From: an uncultured Roseovarius sp.
Lineage (GTDB): Bacteria; Pseudomonadota; Alphaproteobacteria; Rhodobacterales; Rhodobacteraceae
Length of the DNA: 64,000 nucleotides
Assembly (NCBI GenBank): GCA_947503145.1
Contig: CANNCP010000010.1
Coordinates: 62,001 to 126,000 of the forward strand
Reading direction: 5' to 3'
Shown: in pieces, positions 42,703-50,703 of the stretch
Layout: each line of letters opens with the position of its first letter
Position numbering within the stretch: the stretch's first letter is position 1
The notes under the pieces: model-generated
Database searches by the model: none
What the model saw: the letters and a program-made list of their open reading frames with translations, nothing else
Told to the model about the DNA's origin: nothing
Made by a program: the position numbers and the translations under genes

Positions 42703-43092
42703 TCATGCCCGCAACCTAAAACGTTTTGCAACAGATCTGAACCGCTTTGGCAGGCGTGTGGCCTGCGCATAGACCGCCTTGATCAGTTTGCGGCCCACGC
42801 CGGTGCCGCGCACGGACGGGTCTGTATAGAGGTCCTGCAGGTAACAAACCTGATCCACCCGCCAGTTATGCGCGTGGTAGATGTAGTGCACGAGATCCAC
42901 CGCCTGTTCGCCCGCCAGCGCGATGAACCCGTTCTGATCGGGGTGATCGCCGGACAAAAGGCGCCGGAACGTGGTCTGATAGACTTCTTCGGGCACGCTG
43001 GTCTGGTAGTATTCCAGACAACCGGTCCACAGGTGGTGCCAGTCTGTTTCGTCGGTAGATCGGATGGGGCGGATGGTGATCGATTCGGCCAT
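42703..43092 (-). pseudogene. GNAT acetyltransferase with truncated C-terminus
   Basis: 129 codons from ATG 43092. ITIRPIRSTDETDWHHLWTG and the acetyl-CoA motif DLYTDPSVRGTGVGRKLIKA are intact. After AVYAQAT the sequence becomes a basic string (RLPKRFRSVAKRFRLRA) with no trace of the last strands and helix usual in about 150-aa relatives. The replaced part (plus-strand 42719-42755) resembles the window's intergenic hairpin repeats (AAAGCG, AGATCTG, TTGCAAAACG). It may still fold, but loss of the final strands argues for a damaged gene. Confidence 0.6.
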
Positions 43093-43201
43093 GATTGGGC
43101 TGCCCCTGGATGCGGGGTTGCGCAGGCCAGGCGCAGCTGGGCCGCCGTGCCAGCATCCAAAGCGCATCGGCGCGCCGGAATCTGTCCTTGTCCGGGGTGG
43201 A

Positions 43202-43276
43202 GGGGGCGCGGCCCCCTACGCTGAAAATTCAAACGAATTTTCAGCGCTTCCCCCGGGATATTTCCAGCAAGAAGAA
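43202..43276 (+). repeat. Composite intergenic repeat (copy e)
   Basis: GGGGG-CGCGG-CCCCC (43202-43216), then a 12-bp perfect hairpin CGCTGAAAATTC / GAATTTTCAGCG with AAAC loop (43219-43246), then CCCCCGGGATATTT and GCAAGAAGAA. It lies between the truncated GNAT gene and the ecm 3' end, antisense to both. Confidence 0.75.
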
Positions 43277-43315
43277 ATTCGGGAGAAGCCTGGCCTGTCT
43301 TGTGGGCGCAGACTG

Positions 43316-45316
43316 TTATTCTGCTGCCACCGCCTGTGGGTCTGCAAGGGTCACGACGTCCATCATGATCGTGTTCAGCTCGAAATCCTTGGGCGTATAG
43401 ACGCGGGCAACACCCATTTCGCGCAGCCGCTGCGCGTCCTCGTCAGGAATGATCCCGCCGACGAGGACCGGCACATCGCCAAGGCCCGCCGCGCGCATCC
43501 GGTCCATCAGGTCCTCGACCAGCGGCAAGTGACTGCCCGACAGGATCGACAGCCCCACCACATGCGCGCCATCCTCCAGCGCGGCGTTGACGATCTGTTC
43601 GGGCGTGAGACGGATACCGTCATACCCGATATCCATGCCGCAATCGCGCGCGCGGAATGCGATCTGCTCCGCGCCGTTGGAATGGCCGTCAAGTCCCGGC
43701 TTGCCGATGAGGAATTTCAGCCTCCGTCCCAGACGGCCCGAGACGACATCCACGGCCTCGCGAATGTGATCCAGCCCTTCGGTCTTGTTCGAGGGGCTGA
43801 CCGACACGCCCGTGGGGCCGCGGTATTCACCGTAAACGGCGCGCATCTGCGCTGCCCATTCGCCGGTGGTCACACCCGCGCGGGCGGCTATGATCGAAGC
43901 GGGCATGATGTTCTCACCCTTGTCGGCGGCGGCCCGCAAGGCGGCCAGTGCTGTCTTGACCGCGCCCGCGTCCCTCTCGGTGCGCCAGGCCTCCAGCCGG
44001 GCGATCTGCTGGGCCTCGGTCGCGGGGTCGACCACCATGATGCCGCCATCCTCGGTCTGTAGCGGGCTGGGTTCGCCTTCGGTGTATCTGTTCACGCCCA
44101 CGACGACCGTCTCGTTGCGTTCGATCCGGTTCAGACGCTCGGCGTTGCTGTCCACCAGCCGTGCCTTCATGTAGTCGATCGCGCCGATAGCGCCCCCCAT
44201 GCTGCCCAGTGTTTCCAACTCGTGCCGCGCGCCATCCTTGAGTGCCTCGACCTTGGCATCGACCGCCGGGTTACCATCAAAGAGGTCATCGAATTCCAAC
44301 AGGTCAGTCTCATACGCCAGGATCTGCTGCATGCGCATCGACCATTGCTGATCCCAGGGGCGCGGCAGGCCCAGCGCCTCGTTCCAGGCGGGCAGTTGCA
44401 CGGCGCGTGCCCGAGCGTTCTTTGACAGCGTGACCGCCAGCATCTCGATCAGGATGCGGTAGACGTTGTTTTCGGGCTGCTGTTCGGTCAACCCGAGGCT
44501 GTTGACCTGTACGCCGTAGCGAAAGCGGCGGAACCTGGGGTCGTCGACGCCGTATCGGTCGCGCAGAATTTCATCCCACAGATCGACAAAGGCGCGCATC
44601 TTGCACATCTCGGTCACGAACCGGATGCCCGCATTGACAAAGAACGAAATCCGCCCCGCCAACGCCGGGAAATCGGCGGCGGGCACACGCGGGCGCAGCT
44701 CGTCCAGCACCGCGATGGCCGTGGCCAGCGCAAAGGACAGCTCTTGTTCTGGCGTGGCACCGGCCTCTTGCAGGTGATAGGAACACACGTTCATCGGGTT
44801 CCATTTCGGCACGTTCGTGTAGCAGTATTCGGCCACGTCCCCGATCATCTTCAGCGACGGTTTAGGCGGGCAGATATAGGTGCCGCGCGACAGATATTCC
44901 TTGATCAGATCGTTTTGCACCGTGCCCTGCAGTGCGGTCACATCGGCGCCCTGCTCTTCGGCCGCCGCGATATAGAGCGCCAGCAGCCACGGCGCGGTCG
45001 CGTTAATCGTCATCGACGTGTTCATCTGATCCAGCGGGATATCCGCGAACAGGCTGCGCATGTCACCGAGATGGCAGATCGGCACGCCGACCTTGCCCAC
45101 TTCGCCGCGTGCCAGCACATGGTCACTGTCATAGCCCGTCTGCGTCGGCAGATCGAACGCGACGCTGAGCCCGGTCTGCCCACGTGCCAGATTCGCACGA
45201 TAAAGCGCATTCGACGCCTCTGCCGTGGAATGGCCGGCATAGGTACGGATAAGCCAAGGGCGATCGGCCTGTCGGTCTGACTGGTTGCTCTGACGGTCTT
45301 TCTGCGGGTGCGACAT
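43316..45316 (-). CDS. ecm: Ethylmalonyl-CoA mutase
   Basis: B12-dependent mutase turning (2R)-ethylmalonyl-CoA into methylsuccinyl-CoA in the ethylmalonyl-CoA pathway. 666 aa, the single-chain MeaA/Ecm type. The TIM-barrel domain (20-480) has SVAFDLPTQTGYDSDH, TSMTINATAPWLLALY, GTVQNDLIKEYLSRGTYICP and RISFFVNAG. The C-terminal cobalamin domain (530-655) has the B12 ligand loop DGHSNG (543-548). Divergent from the acyltransferase-ccr pair. Ecm is told from methylmalonyl-CoA mutase by context and length. Confidence 0.95.
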   Translation of the reverse strand: MSHPQKDRQSNQSDRQADRPWLIRTYAGHSTAEASNALYRANLARGQTGLSVAFDLPTQTGYDSDHVLARGEVGKVGVPICHLGDMRSLFADIPLDQMNTSMTINATAPWLLALYIAAAEEQGADVTALQGTVQNDLIKEYLSRGTYICPPKPSLKMIGDVAEYCYTNVPKWNPMNVCSYHLQEAGATPEQELSFALATAIAVLDELRPRVPAADFPALAGRISFFVNAGIRFVTEMCKMRAFVDLWDEILRDRYGVDDPRFRRFRYGVQVNSLGLTEQQPENNVYRILIEMLAVTLSKNARARAVQLPAWNEALGLPRPWDQQWSMRMQQILAYETDLLEFDDLFDGNPAVDAKVEALKDGARHELETLGSMGGAIGAIDYMKARLVDSNAERLNRIERNETVVVGVNRYTEGEPSPLQTEDGGIMVVDPATEAQQIARLEAWRTERDAGAVKTALAALRAAADKGENIMPASIIAARAGVTTGEWAAQMRAVYGEYRGPTGVSVSPSNKTEGLDHIREAVDVVSGRLGRRLKFLIGKPGLDGHSNGAEQIAFRARDCGMDIGYDGIRLTPEQIVNAALEDGAHVVGLSILSGSHLPLVEDLMDRMRAAGLGDVPVLVGGIIPDEDAQRLREMGVARVYTPKDFELNTIMMDVVTLADPQAVAAE

Positions 45317-45362
45317 GCGCGGGCCTCATGAATCGGTTGCGTAATTTTCTTACGTGATAGGA

Positions 45363-45392
45363 TTGATACTTGGAAGATTGTACTGTTGTCAA
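45363..45392 (-). promoter_or_regulatory. Candidate sigma70 promoter of ecm
   Basis: On the minus strand TTGACA (45392-45387), 18 bp, TATCAA (45368-45363), about 50 bp before the ecm start. Good -35, moderate -10. Nearby GTTG/CAAC repeats (45400-45420) could bind a regulator. Confidence 0.5.
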
Positions 45393-45535
45393 TTCGCTGC
45401 AACGCAGCAACAGCTATCTGACCCCGCATTCGTCCATCACCCGCCGATTAACCGATCGGCACGCCGGGCCATCACGGTTGCCCGCATGGCTTACAGCCTA
45501 TATTCGCAATGGGGAACGGGGCAGGTGAGGCACAG

Positions 45536-46906
45536 ATGACATCAAGGGTCGAAATGCCACTCTGGGCGCTGCTGTTGCTGTTGGCTTTCGCCACCGTGAC
45601 CTTTGCCTCGCATTTCCTCTTTCCGTCCGTGCGGTGGTTCTTTCGCCGCCGACTGGAACGCGCGGTGGCCAAGCTCAATACCAGGCTGACCCGACCCATC
45701 GAGCCGTTCAAGCTGGCCCGCCGCCACGACATGATCCAGCGGCTGATCTACGATCCGACCGTGACCCAGGCCATCGTGGACTACGCACGTCGCAACAGCG
45801 TCCGCGAGGATGTCGCGTTTCAGAAGGCGCGCCACTATGCGCGCGAAATCGTGCCCAGCTTCAGCGCGTTTGCCTATTTCAGCTTTGGCACAAGGCTGGC
45901 CAACTGGCTGGCGCGGTCACTCTATTCGGTACACACCGGATCGATGAATACCTCCATGCTGGAACGCATCGACAAGGACGCGACCGTGGTTTTCATCATG
46001 AACCACCGCAGCAACATGGACTACGTTCTGGTGACAACACTGGCGGCGCGGTCCTCTGCGCTCAGCTATGCGGTAGGCGAATGGGCACGAGTCTGGCCCC
46101 TCAACCGCCTGATCAAGTCGATGGGCGCCTATTTCATCCGCCGCCGGGTGCGCGGCGGGCTATACCGGACGATACTGGCGCGCTATGTGCAGATGGCGAC
46201 GCAGGGCGGCGTGACGCAGGCGATCTTTCCCGAGGGCGGGCTCAGCGTCGACGGGTTGACCCGGCCACCCAAGCTGGGACTGTTGTCCTATGTGGTAGAG
46301 GCGTGGGAGCCGGGCGGGCGCGATGTGGTTTTTGTCCCCGTTTCGATCAACTATGATCGGGTGCTGGAGGACCGCGTACTGGTCGCGGCCGGAACACGGG
46401 GCGACCGGCGGTTTCACACACGGATGTCAGTCATCGCACGGTTCATACTCAGGATGATCTGGCAGCGGCTGCGCGGCCGGTTTGAGCGTTTCGGCGTTGC
46501 TGCGGTGATCTTTGCCGAGCCGGTGAAACTGAGCGATTATGGCAAATCTCCCTCGACCGACAAGTTGGGCAACGAACTGATGGGCCGGATCAGGAACGCC
46601 ATGCCGCTGCTCTTTGTGCCAATGCTGGCGCGGGTCATGTTGCACGCAGACAGGCCACTGGATGCCGCCGACATGAAAGATGCCGTGATCCGGGCCACCC
46701 GCGACTCGACGGCGGAAACGCCACTGGTCTCTGACGATGAGTTGCCCGAGGCGATCAAACGCGCCTGCACGACGCTGGCGCAGCGCAAACTGATCGAGGA
46801 AATCGACGGCTGCTGGCAGGCAGTCGATGCGGAACGCCCGCTTTTGACTTTCTACGCCAATTCCATCGCACATTTCTTTGAAGGCGATGCTGCGTCAGCA
46901 AAGTAA
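45536..46906 (+). CDS. PlsB-like glycerol-3-phosphate acyltransferase family protein
   Basis: 456 aa membrane-bound acyltransferase. One N-terminal helix (8-28) precedes acyltransferase block I NHRSNMD (156-162, catalytic His-Asp) and a block with FPEGGLSVDG (221-230). PlsB uses HRSHMD and F-EGGRS, so this is a shorter PlsB-type relative. It probably acylates glycerol-3-phosphate or lysophosphatidate. GGTGAGG precedes ATG 45536. It is placed between ecm (divergent) and ccr (same strand). Confidence 0.83.
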   Translation: MTSRVEMPLWALLLLLAFATVTFASHFLFPSVRWFFRRRLERAVAKLNTRLTRPIEPFKLARRHDMIQRLIYDPTVTQAIVDYARRNSVREDVAFQKARHYAREIVPSFSAFAYFSFGTRLANWLARSLYSVHTGSMNTSMLERIDKDATVVFIMNHRSNMDYVLVTTLAARSSALSYAVGEWARVWPLNRLIKSMGAYFIRRRVRGGLYRTILARYVQMATQGGVTQAIFPEGGLSVDGLTRPPKLGLLSYVVEAWEPGGRDVVFVPVSINYDRVLEDRVLVAAGTRGDRRFHTRMSVIARFILRMIWQRLRGRFERFGVAAVIFAEPVKLSDYGKSPSTDKLGNELMGRIRNAMPLLFVPMLARVMLHADRPLDAADMKDAVIRATRDSTAETPLVSDDELPEAIKRACTTLAQRKLIEEIDGCWQAVDAERPLLTFYANSIAHFFEGDAASAK

Positions 46907-46995
46907 AATGCCGCGACCGCTGGGTTATAAAGTTACCAACACCACCCCAAAGGCATTGCATTGTTGCGCGAGCCTGCGTATCTCAGGGCAATATT

Positions 46996-47014
46996 CCGCG
47001 ATTCCGCATCGCGG
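46996..47014 (+). promoter_or_regulatory. Palindrome upstream of ccr
   Basis: CCGCGAT (46996-47002), TCCGC, ATCGCGG (47008-47014), perfect 7-bp arms about 60 bp before ccr. Candidate operator or mRNA hairpin; GCAATTT follows at 47031. Confidence 0.4.
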
Positions 47015-47072
47015 CGGAACAATAGAAACCGCAATTTACGCCCGATACGCAACGACATGAGGGAGGCTGATC

Positions 47073-48359
47073 ATGGCTCTGGACACTGAACCCGGGATCG
47101 CTGAATACGACGCACCGGAAAAAGATCTCTATGACATGGGCGAAATGCCTCCGATGGGCTATGTGCCCAAGCAGATGCACGCTTGGGCAATCCGCCGCGA
47201 GCGCCATGGCGAACCGGAAACCGCCATGCAGATCGAAGTGGTGGACGTGCCCACGCTGGACAGCAACGAAGTGCTGGTCCTCGTGATGGCCGCGGGCGTC
47301 AACTATAACGGGGTCTGGGCCGCACTGGGCAAACCGATCAGCCCGTTCGACGGCCACAAAGCCGAGTATCACATCGCCGGGTCGGATGCGTCTGGCATCG
47401 TCTGGGCTGTGGGCGACAAGGTGAAACGCTGGAAGGTCGGCGACGAGGTCGTGGTGCACTGCAACCAGGACGATGGCGACGACGAGGAATGCAATGGCGG
47501 CGATCCGATGTACTCGACCTCGCAGCGCATCTGGGGCTACGAGACCCCCGACGGCAGTTTCGGCCAGTTCACCCGCGTGCAGGCGCAGCAGCTCATGCCG
47601 CGCCCCAAGCATCTGACATGGGAGGAATCGGCCTGCTACACCCTGACGCTGGCCACCGCCTACCGGATGCTTTTCGGACATGAGCCGCATGACCTAAAGC
47701 CCGGCCAGAACGTGCTGGTCTGGGGCGCGTCGGGCGGCCTCGGCTCCTACGCGATCCAGCTGATCAACACGGCGGGCGCCAACGCAATCGGTGTCATCTC
47801 GGACGAGGACAAACGCCAATTCGTGATGGATCTGGGCGCCAAGGGCGTGATCAACCGCAAGGATTTCAACTGCTGGGGCCAGTTGCCCACGGTGAACACC
47901 CCCGAATATGCCGAATGGTTCAAAGAGGCCCGCAAGTTCGGCAAGGCAATCTGGGACATCACCGGCAAGGGCGTGAGCGTCGACATGGTGTTCGAGCACC
48001 CCGGCGAGGCGACGTTCCCGGTCTCCACCCTCGTCTGCAAGAAGGGCGGCATGGTCGTGATCTGCGCAGGCACCACCGGGTTCAATTGCACCTTCGACGT
48101 GCGTTATCTGTGGATGCACCAGAAACGTGTGCAGGGCAGCCACTTTGCCCACCTCAAGCAGGCCGCCAGCGCCAACAAGCTGATGCTGGAACGCCGTCTT
48201 GATCCGTGTATGTCCGAGGTGTTCAGCTGGGACGACCTGCCGCTGGCGCATATGAAGATGCTGCGCAACGAGCACAAGCCCGGCAACATGGCGGTGCTGG
48301 TACAAGCGCCCAAGACCGGTCTTCGCACGGTCGAAGATGTGCTGGAAGCCAGAAGCTAG
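47073..48359 (+). CDS. ccr: Crotonyl-CoA carboxylase/reductase
   Basis: Key enzyme of the ethylmalonyl-CoA pathway: reductive carboxylation of crotonyl-CoA to (2S)-ethylmalonyl-CoA with NADPH and CO2. 428 aa MDR-family enzyme: MAAGVNYNGVWAALGKPISP, HIAGSDASGIVWAVGDKVKR, VVVHCNQDDGDDEECNGGDP, the Rossmann loop VWGASGGLGSYAIQL and DVRYLWMHQKRVQGSHFAHL. A strong GAGGGAGG precedes ATG 47073. ecm lies 1.7 kb upstream, divergent; mcl1 is elsewhere in the window. Confidence 0.97.
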   Translation: MALDTEPGIAEYDAPEKDLYDMGEMPPMGYVPKQMHAWAIRRERHGEPETAMQIEVVDVPTLDSNEVLVLVMAAGVNYNGVWAALGKPISPFDGHKAEYHIAGSDASGIVWAVGDKVKRWKVGDEVVVHCNQDDGDDEECNGGDPMYSTSQRIWGYETPDGSFGQFTRVQAQQLMPRPKHLTWEESACYTLTLATAYRMLFGHEPHDLKPGQNVLVWGASGGLGSYAIQLINTAGANAIGVISDEDKRQFVMDLGAKGVINRKDFNCWGQLPTVNTPEYAEWFKEARKFGKAIWDITGKGVSVDMVFEHPGEATFPVSTLVCKKGGMVVICAGTTGFNCTFDVRYLWMHQKRVQGSHFAHLKQAASANKLMLERRLDPCMSEVFSWDDLPLAHMKMLRNEHKPGNMAVLVQAPKTGLRTVEDVLEARS

Positions 48360-48365
48360 ACCTTA

Positions 48366-48398
48366 TCGCGTTCAATCTGGTTCACGGATTGAACGCGA
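48366..48398 (+). terminator. 12-bp hairpin after ccr
   Basis: TCGCGTTCAATC (48366-48377), loop TGGTTCACG, GATTGAACGCGA (48387-48398), 6 bp after the ccr stop. There is no T-run, so terminator or transcript-end stabiliser. It contains the GCGTT theme of the other hairpins. Confidence 0.6.
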
Positions 48399-48552
48399 AG
48401 CGCCCACAACATTGACAGGTCATACTACGTTTCGCCTTGCATCTGTTTCTGCAAACAAAGCCAAGCGTTTTAACCGTCCATTAAACCGTTTTGCATTTTA
48501 TCTCATTTGACAAGGAGCAGAACGCCTTGACCGGCAGAAGCGCGGGGCGCAG

Positions 48553-48762
48553 ATGAACAACCACTGGATACTCGACATCCTGACCGACCTGCGCGCATTC
48601 GCTCAGCAGAACGATCTTGATGCGCTGGCCGAACAGCTTGATCAGACACGCCTGCTTGCCGCCGTGGAACTGGCCTCGCTCGCGGGGGGCGCAGATACGT
48701 CGGATGATGAGGCCACGGGCACATCTCGCGCCGGGGCCGGAGAGGTGCAGAAACGCACCTGA
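48553..48762 (+). CDS. Small conserved hypothetical protein
   Basis: 69 aa. An N-terminal helical part WILDILTDLRAFAQQNDLDA then LAEQLDQTRLLAAVELASL precedes a disordered acidic/Gly tail. It looks like a short roseobacter protein seen next to ilvE-type genes. No function known. The Shine-Dalgarno is weak. Confidence 0.65.
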   Translation: MNNHWILDILTDLRAFAQQNDLDALAEQLDQTRLLAAVELASLAGGADTSDDEATGTSRAGAGEVQKRT

Positions 48763-48777
48763 TCGGCCCTCGCCCGC

Positions 48778-49644
48778 TCAGGCGCCGTCCGACGTGGCCC
48801 AGTCCCAGTACATTTCGCGCACGGCCCGGGTGATCGGCCCGACCTTATAGGTGCGCGCGTCGAACGCCGTCACCGGCGTGACCTTGCTCATGTTCCCCGA
48901 CAGGAAAACCTCGTCCGCAGCCTCGAAGTCGGCAAAGCTCAGCACCGTTTCATGCACCTTGATGCCGTCGCGGCGCATGTTGTCGATATGGCGCGCACGG
49001 GTGATCCCTGACAGGAACGTGCCGTTGGCCACCGGTGTGAACACCTCGCCGTCGCGGACCATGAACACGTTCGCTGTCGCCGTCTCGGCGACATTGCCCA
49101 GCGCATCCGCCACCAGCGCATTGCCGAACCCCTTGGCGCGCGCCTCGGCCAGCATGCGGGCATTGTTGGGATACAGGCAGGCTGCCTTGGCATTCACCAC
49201 GGCGCTGTCCAGCGTCGGCCGACGGAACCGGGTGCGCGTCAATGTCGTGGCCGCATCCGCCGATGGCATCGGAATTTCCTCCAGCGCCACGGCAAAGCGC
49301 GTGCTGTCCGCATTCGGCACGATGGCCGAATAACCGCCATCCGCCGCCCAGTACATCGGTCGGATATAGACCGCCGCACCAGCCGTGTAGGCGCTCAACC
49401 CGTCCTTGATCAACGCCACCATATCTTCGGTCGCGACGGTGGGGGTCATCATCAGCGCCTCGGCGGACCGGTTGACCCGCGCGCAATGCAGATCGAGGTC
49501 CGGCGTCAGCCCATTCACCAGCCGCGCCCCGTCGAACACGTTCGACCCCAGCCATGCACCATGATCCGCCGCACGGATGATCAGCGCATCGCCATCATGC
49601 CAGGCGTCTTCGAAATAGGTTCGGATATTCTTGCCCACAGCCAT
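48778..49644 (-). CDS. ilvE: Branched-chain amino acid aminotransferase (class IV)
   Basis: 288 aa PLP class IV enzyme. FDGARLVNG, YIRPMYWAADGG, Schiff-base Lys in SAVVNAKAACLYPNNARM, ALGNVAETATANVFMVRDG, LSGITRARHIDNMRR and DEVFLSGNMSKVTPV. The substrate class is branched-chain amino acids by family, although D-amino-acid and aminodeoxychorismate enzymes share the fold. Transcribed alone, leftward. Confidence 0.85.
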   Translation of the reverse strand: MAVGKNIRTYFEDAWHDGDALIIRAADHGAWLGSNVFDGARLVNGLTPDLDLHCARVNRSAEALMMTPTVATEDMVALIKDGLSAYTAGAAVYIRPMYWAADGGYSAIVPNADSTRFAVALEEIPMPSADAATTLTRTRFRRPTLDSAVVNAKAACLYPNNARMLAEARAKGFGNALVADALGNVAETATANVFMVRDGEVFTPVANGTFLSGITRARHIDNMRRDGIKVHETVLSFADFEAADEVFLSGNMSKVTPVTAFDARTYKVGPITRAVREMYWDWATSDGA

Positions 49645-49851
49645 GCCGCGCCCTCCTTTTTGGGCGCACCCTATGCCCGCAGGCCAGAGCCGTCCAGAGC
49701 GTTGTCAGACCCACGCGCATCTCGCATACGCACAGCATGGCTCCTCTCCCAATCGGGCCCTCTGCGCCCAGATCGACGCACAGGCGCAGCAGCCCCTTGA
49801 GCCTGCCCCGCCCATGCCATAGCTAGAGGAATACGAATACCGGGAGGCAAT

Positions 49852-50460
49852 ATGGCATTCACGATCGCAATCGATGGCCCCGCCGCTGCGGGCAAGGGAA
49901 CCGTGGCCCGGCGCGTGGCCGCACATTTCGGTTTTGCCCACCTCGATACCGGCTTGCTCTACCGCGCCACCGGGCACCGCACGATGGACGGAACCGACGC
50001 CGTGACCGCCGCGACCCAACTACTGGCCAGTGATCTGGACGCAGAAGACCTGCGCGGCCCCGATATCGCGCAGGCCGCCAGCCGCGTGGCCGCGATCCCC
50101 GAGGTGCGTGCCGCGCTGATCGATTTCCAGCGCGCCTTTGCCCGGCGCGCGGGCGGCGCGGTGCTGGACGGGCGCGATATCGGCACGGTGATCTGCCCCG
50201 ATGCCGAGGTCAAACTCTACGTCACCGCCTCCGACGACATCCGCGCCGCGCGCCGCCACGCCGAACTGGTCGGCAGGGGCCATGACATCACCTATGACGC
50301 GGTGCTGGAGGATCTGCGCCAGCGCGACGCCCGCGACAGCGCCCGTGCGACCGCCCCGCTAAGAGCGGCCCCGGACGCGGTGCATCTCGACACCTCCCGG
50401 ATGAGCATTGAAGAAGCCGTCGCCACCGCTATCACCGCAGTGGAGAAGGCGCGCAGCTGA
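49852..50460 (+). CDS. cmk: Cytidylate kinase
   Basis: Phosphorylates CMP/dCMP. 202 aa: P-loop [15 protein letters not shown] (8-16), [32 protein letters not shown] then [31 protein letters not shown]. It lies just upstream of rpsA, a widespread arrangement. Confidence 0.95.
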   Translation: MAFTIAIDGPAAAGKGTVARRVAAHFGFAHLDTGLLYRATGHRTMDGTDAVTAATQLLASDLDAEDLRGPDIAQAASRVAAIPEVRAALIDFQRAFARRAGGAVLDGRDIGTVICPDAEVKLYVTASDDIRAARRHAELVGRGHDITYDAVLEDLRQRDARDSARATAPLRAAPDAVHLDTSRMSIEEAVATAITAVEKARS

Positions 50461-50507
50461 TCGCGTGCCATGGGCCAGGCACCAAGCCGCCTCCGCCTCG
50501 GCGGGGC

Positions 50508-50536
50508 TTGATCCCGCGGCTTAGCTGGCGTATACG
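50508..50536 (+). promoter_or_regulatory. Candidate sigma70 promoter of rpsA
   Basis: TTGATC (50508-50513), 17 bp, TATACG (50531-50536), giving a leader of about 160 nt before rpsA that contains the hairpin at 50587-50607. Confidence 0.6.
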
Positions 50537-50586
50537 CGCGCCTGTCAGCACGGTGATCAACACCGCAGAACACATGAGTGCGAGCA

Positions 50587-50617
50587 GGGTCGGGAGTCCT
50601 CCGGCCCTCTTTGTTTT
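50587..50617 (+). terminator. Terminator-like hairpin in rpsA leader / after cmk
   Basis: GGGTCGG (50587-50593), 7-nt loop, CCGGCCC (50601-50607), followed by TCTTTGTTTT. It may end cmk transcripts, or act as an attenuator in the rpsA leader since the promoter candidate lies upstream. Confidence 0.6.
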
Positions 50618-50703
50618 GCGTTTCACCCGACCAACGAAACACTCAAGACCGGCGGAGACAACCGCACGGCCAGACACAACAATTGTTAGGATAGAAACGC
50701 CAC

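Noticed and set aside
48420..48500. Repeated AAGCGTTTTAACCG / AAACCGTTTTGC strings upstream of the 69-aa gene
   Set aside because: AT-rich and suggestive of hairpin decay, but no clean stem or conserved loop could be drawn.
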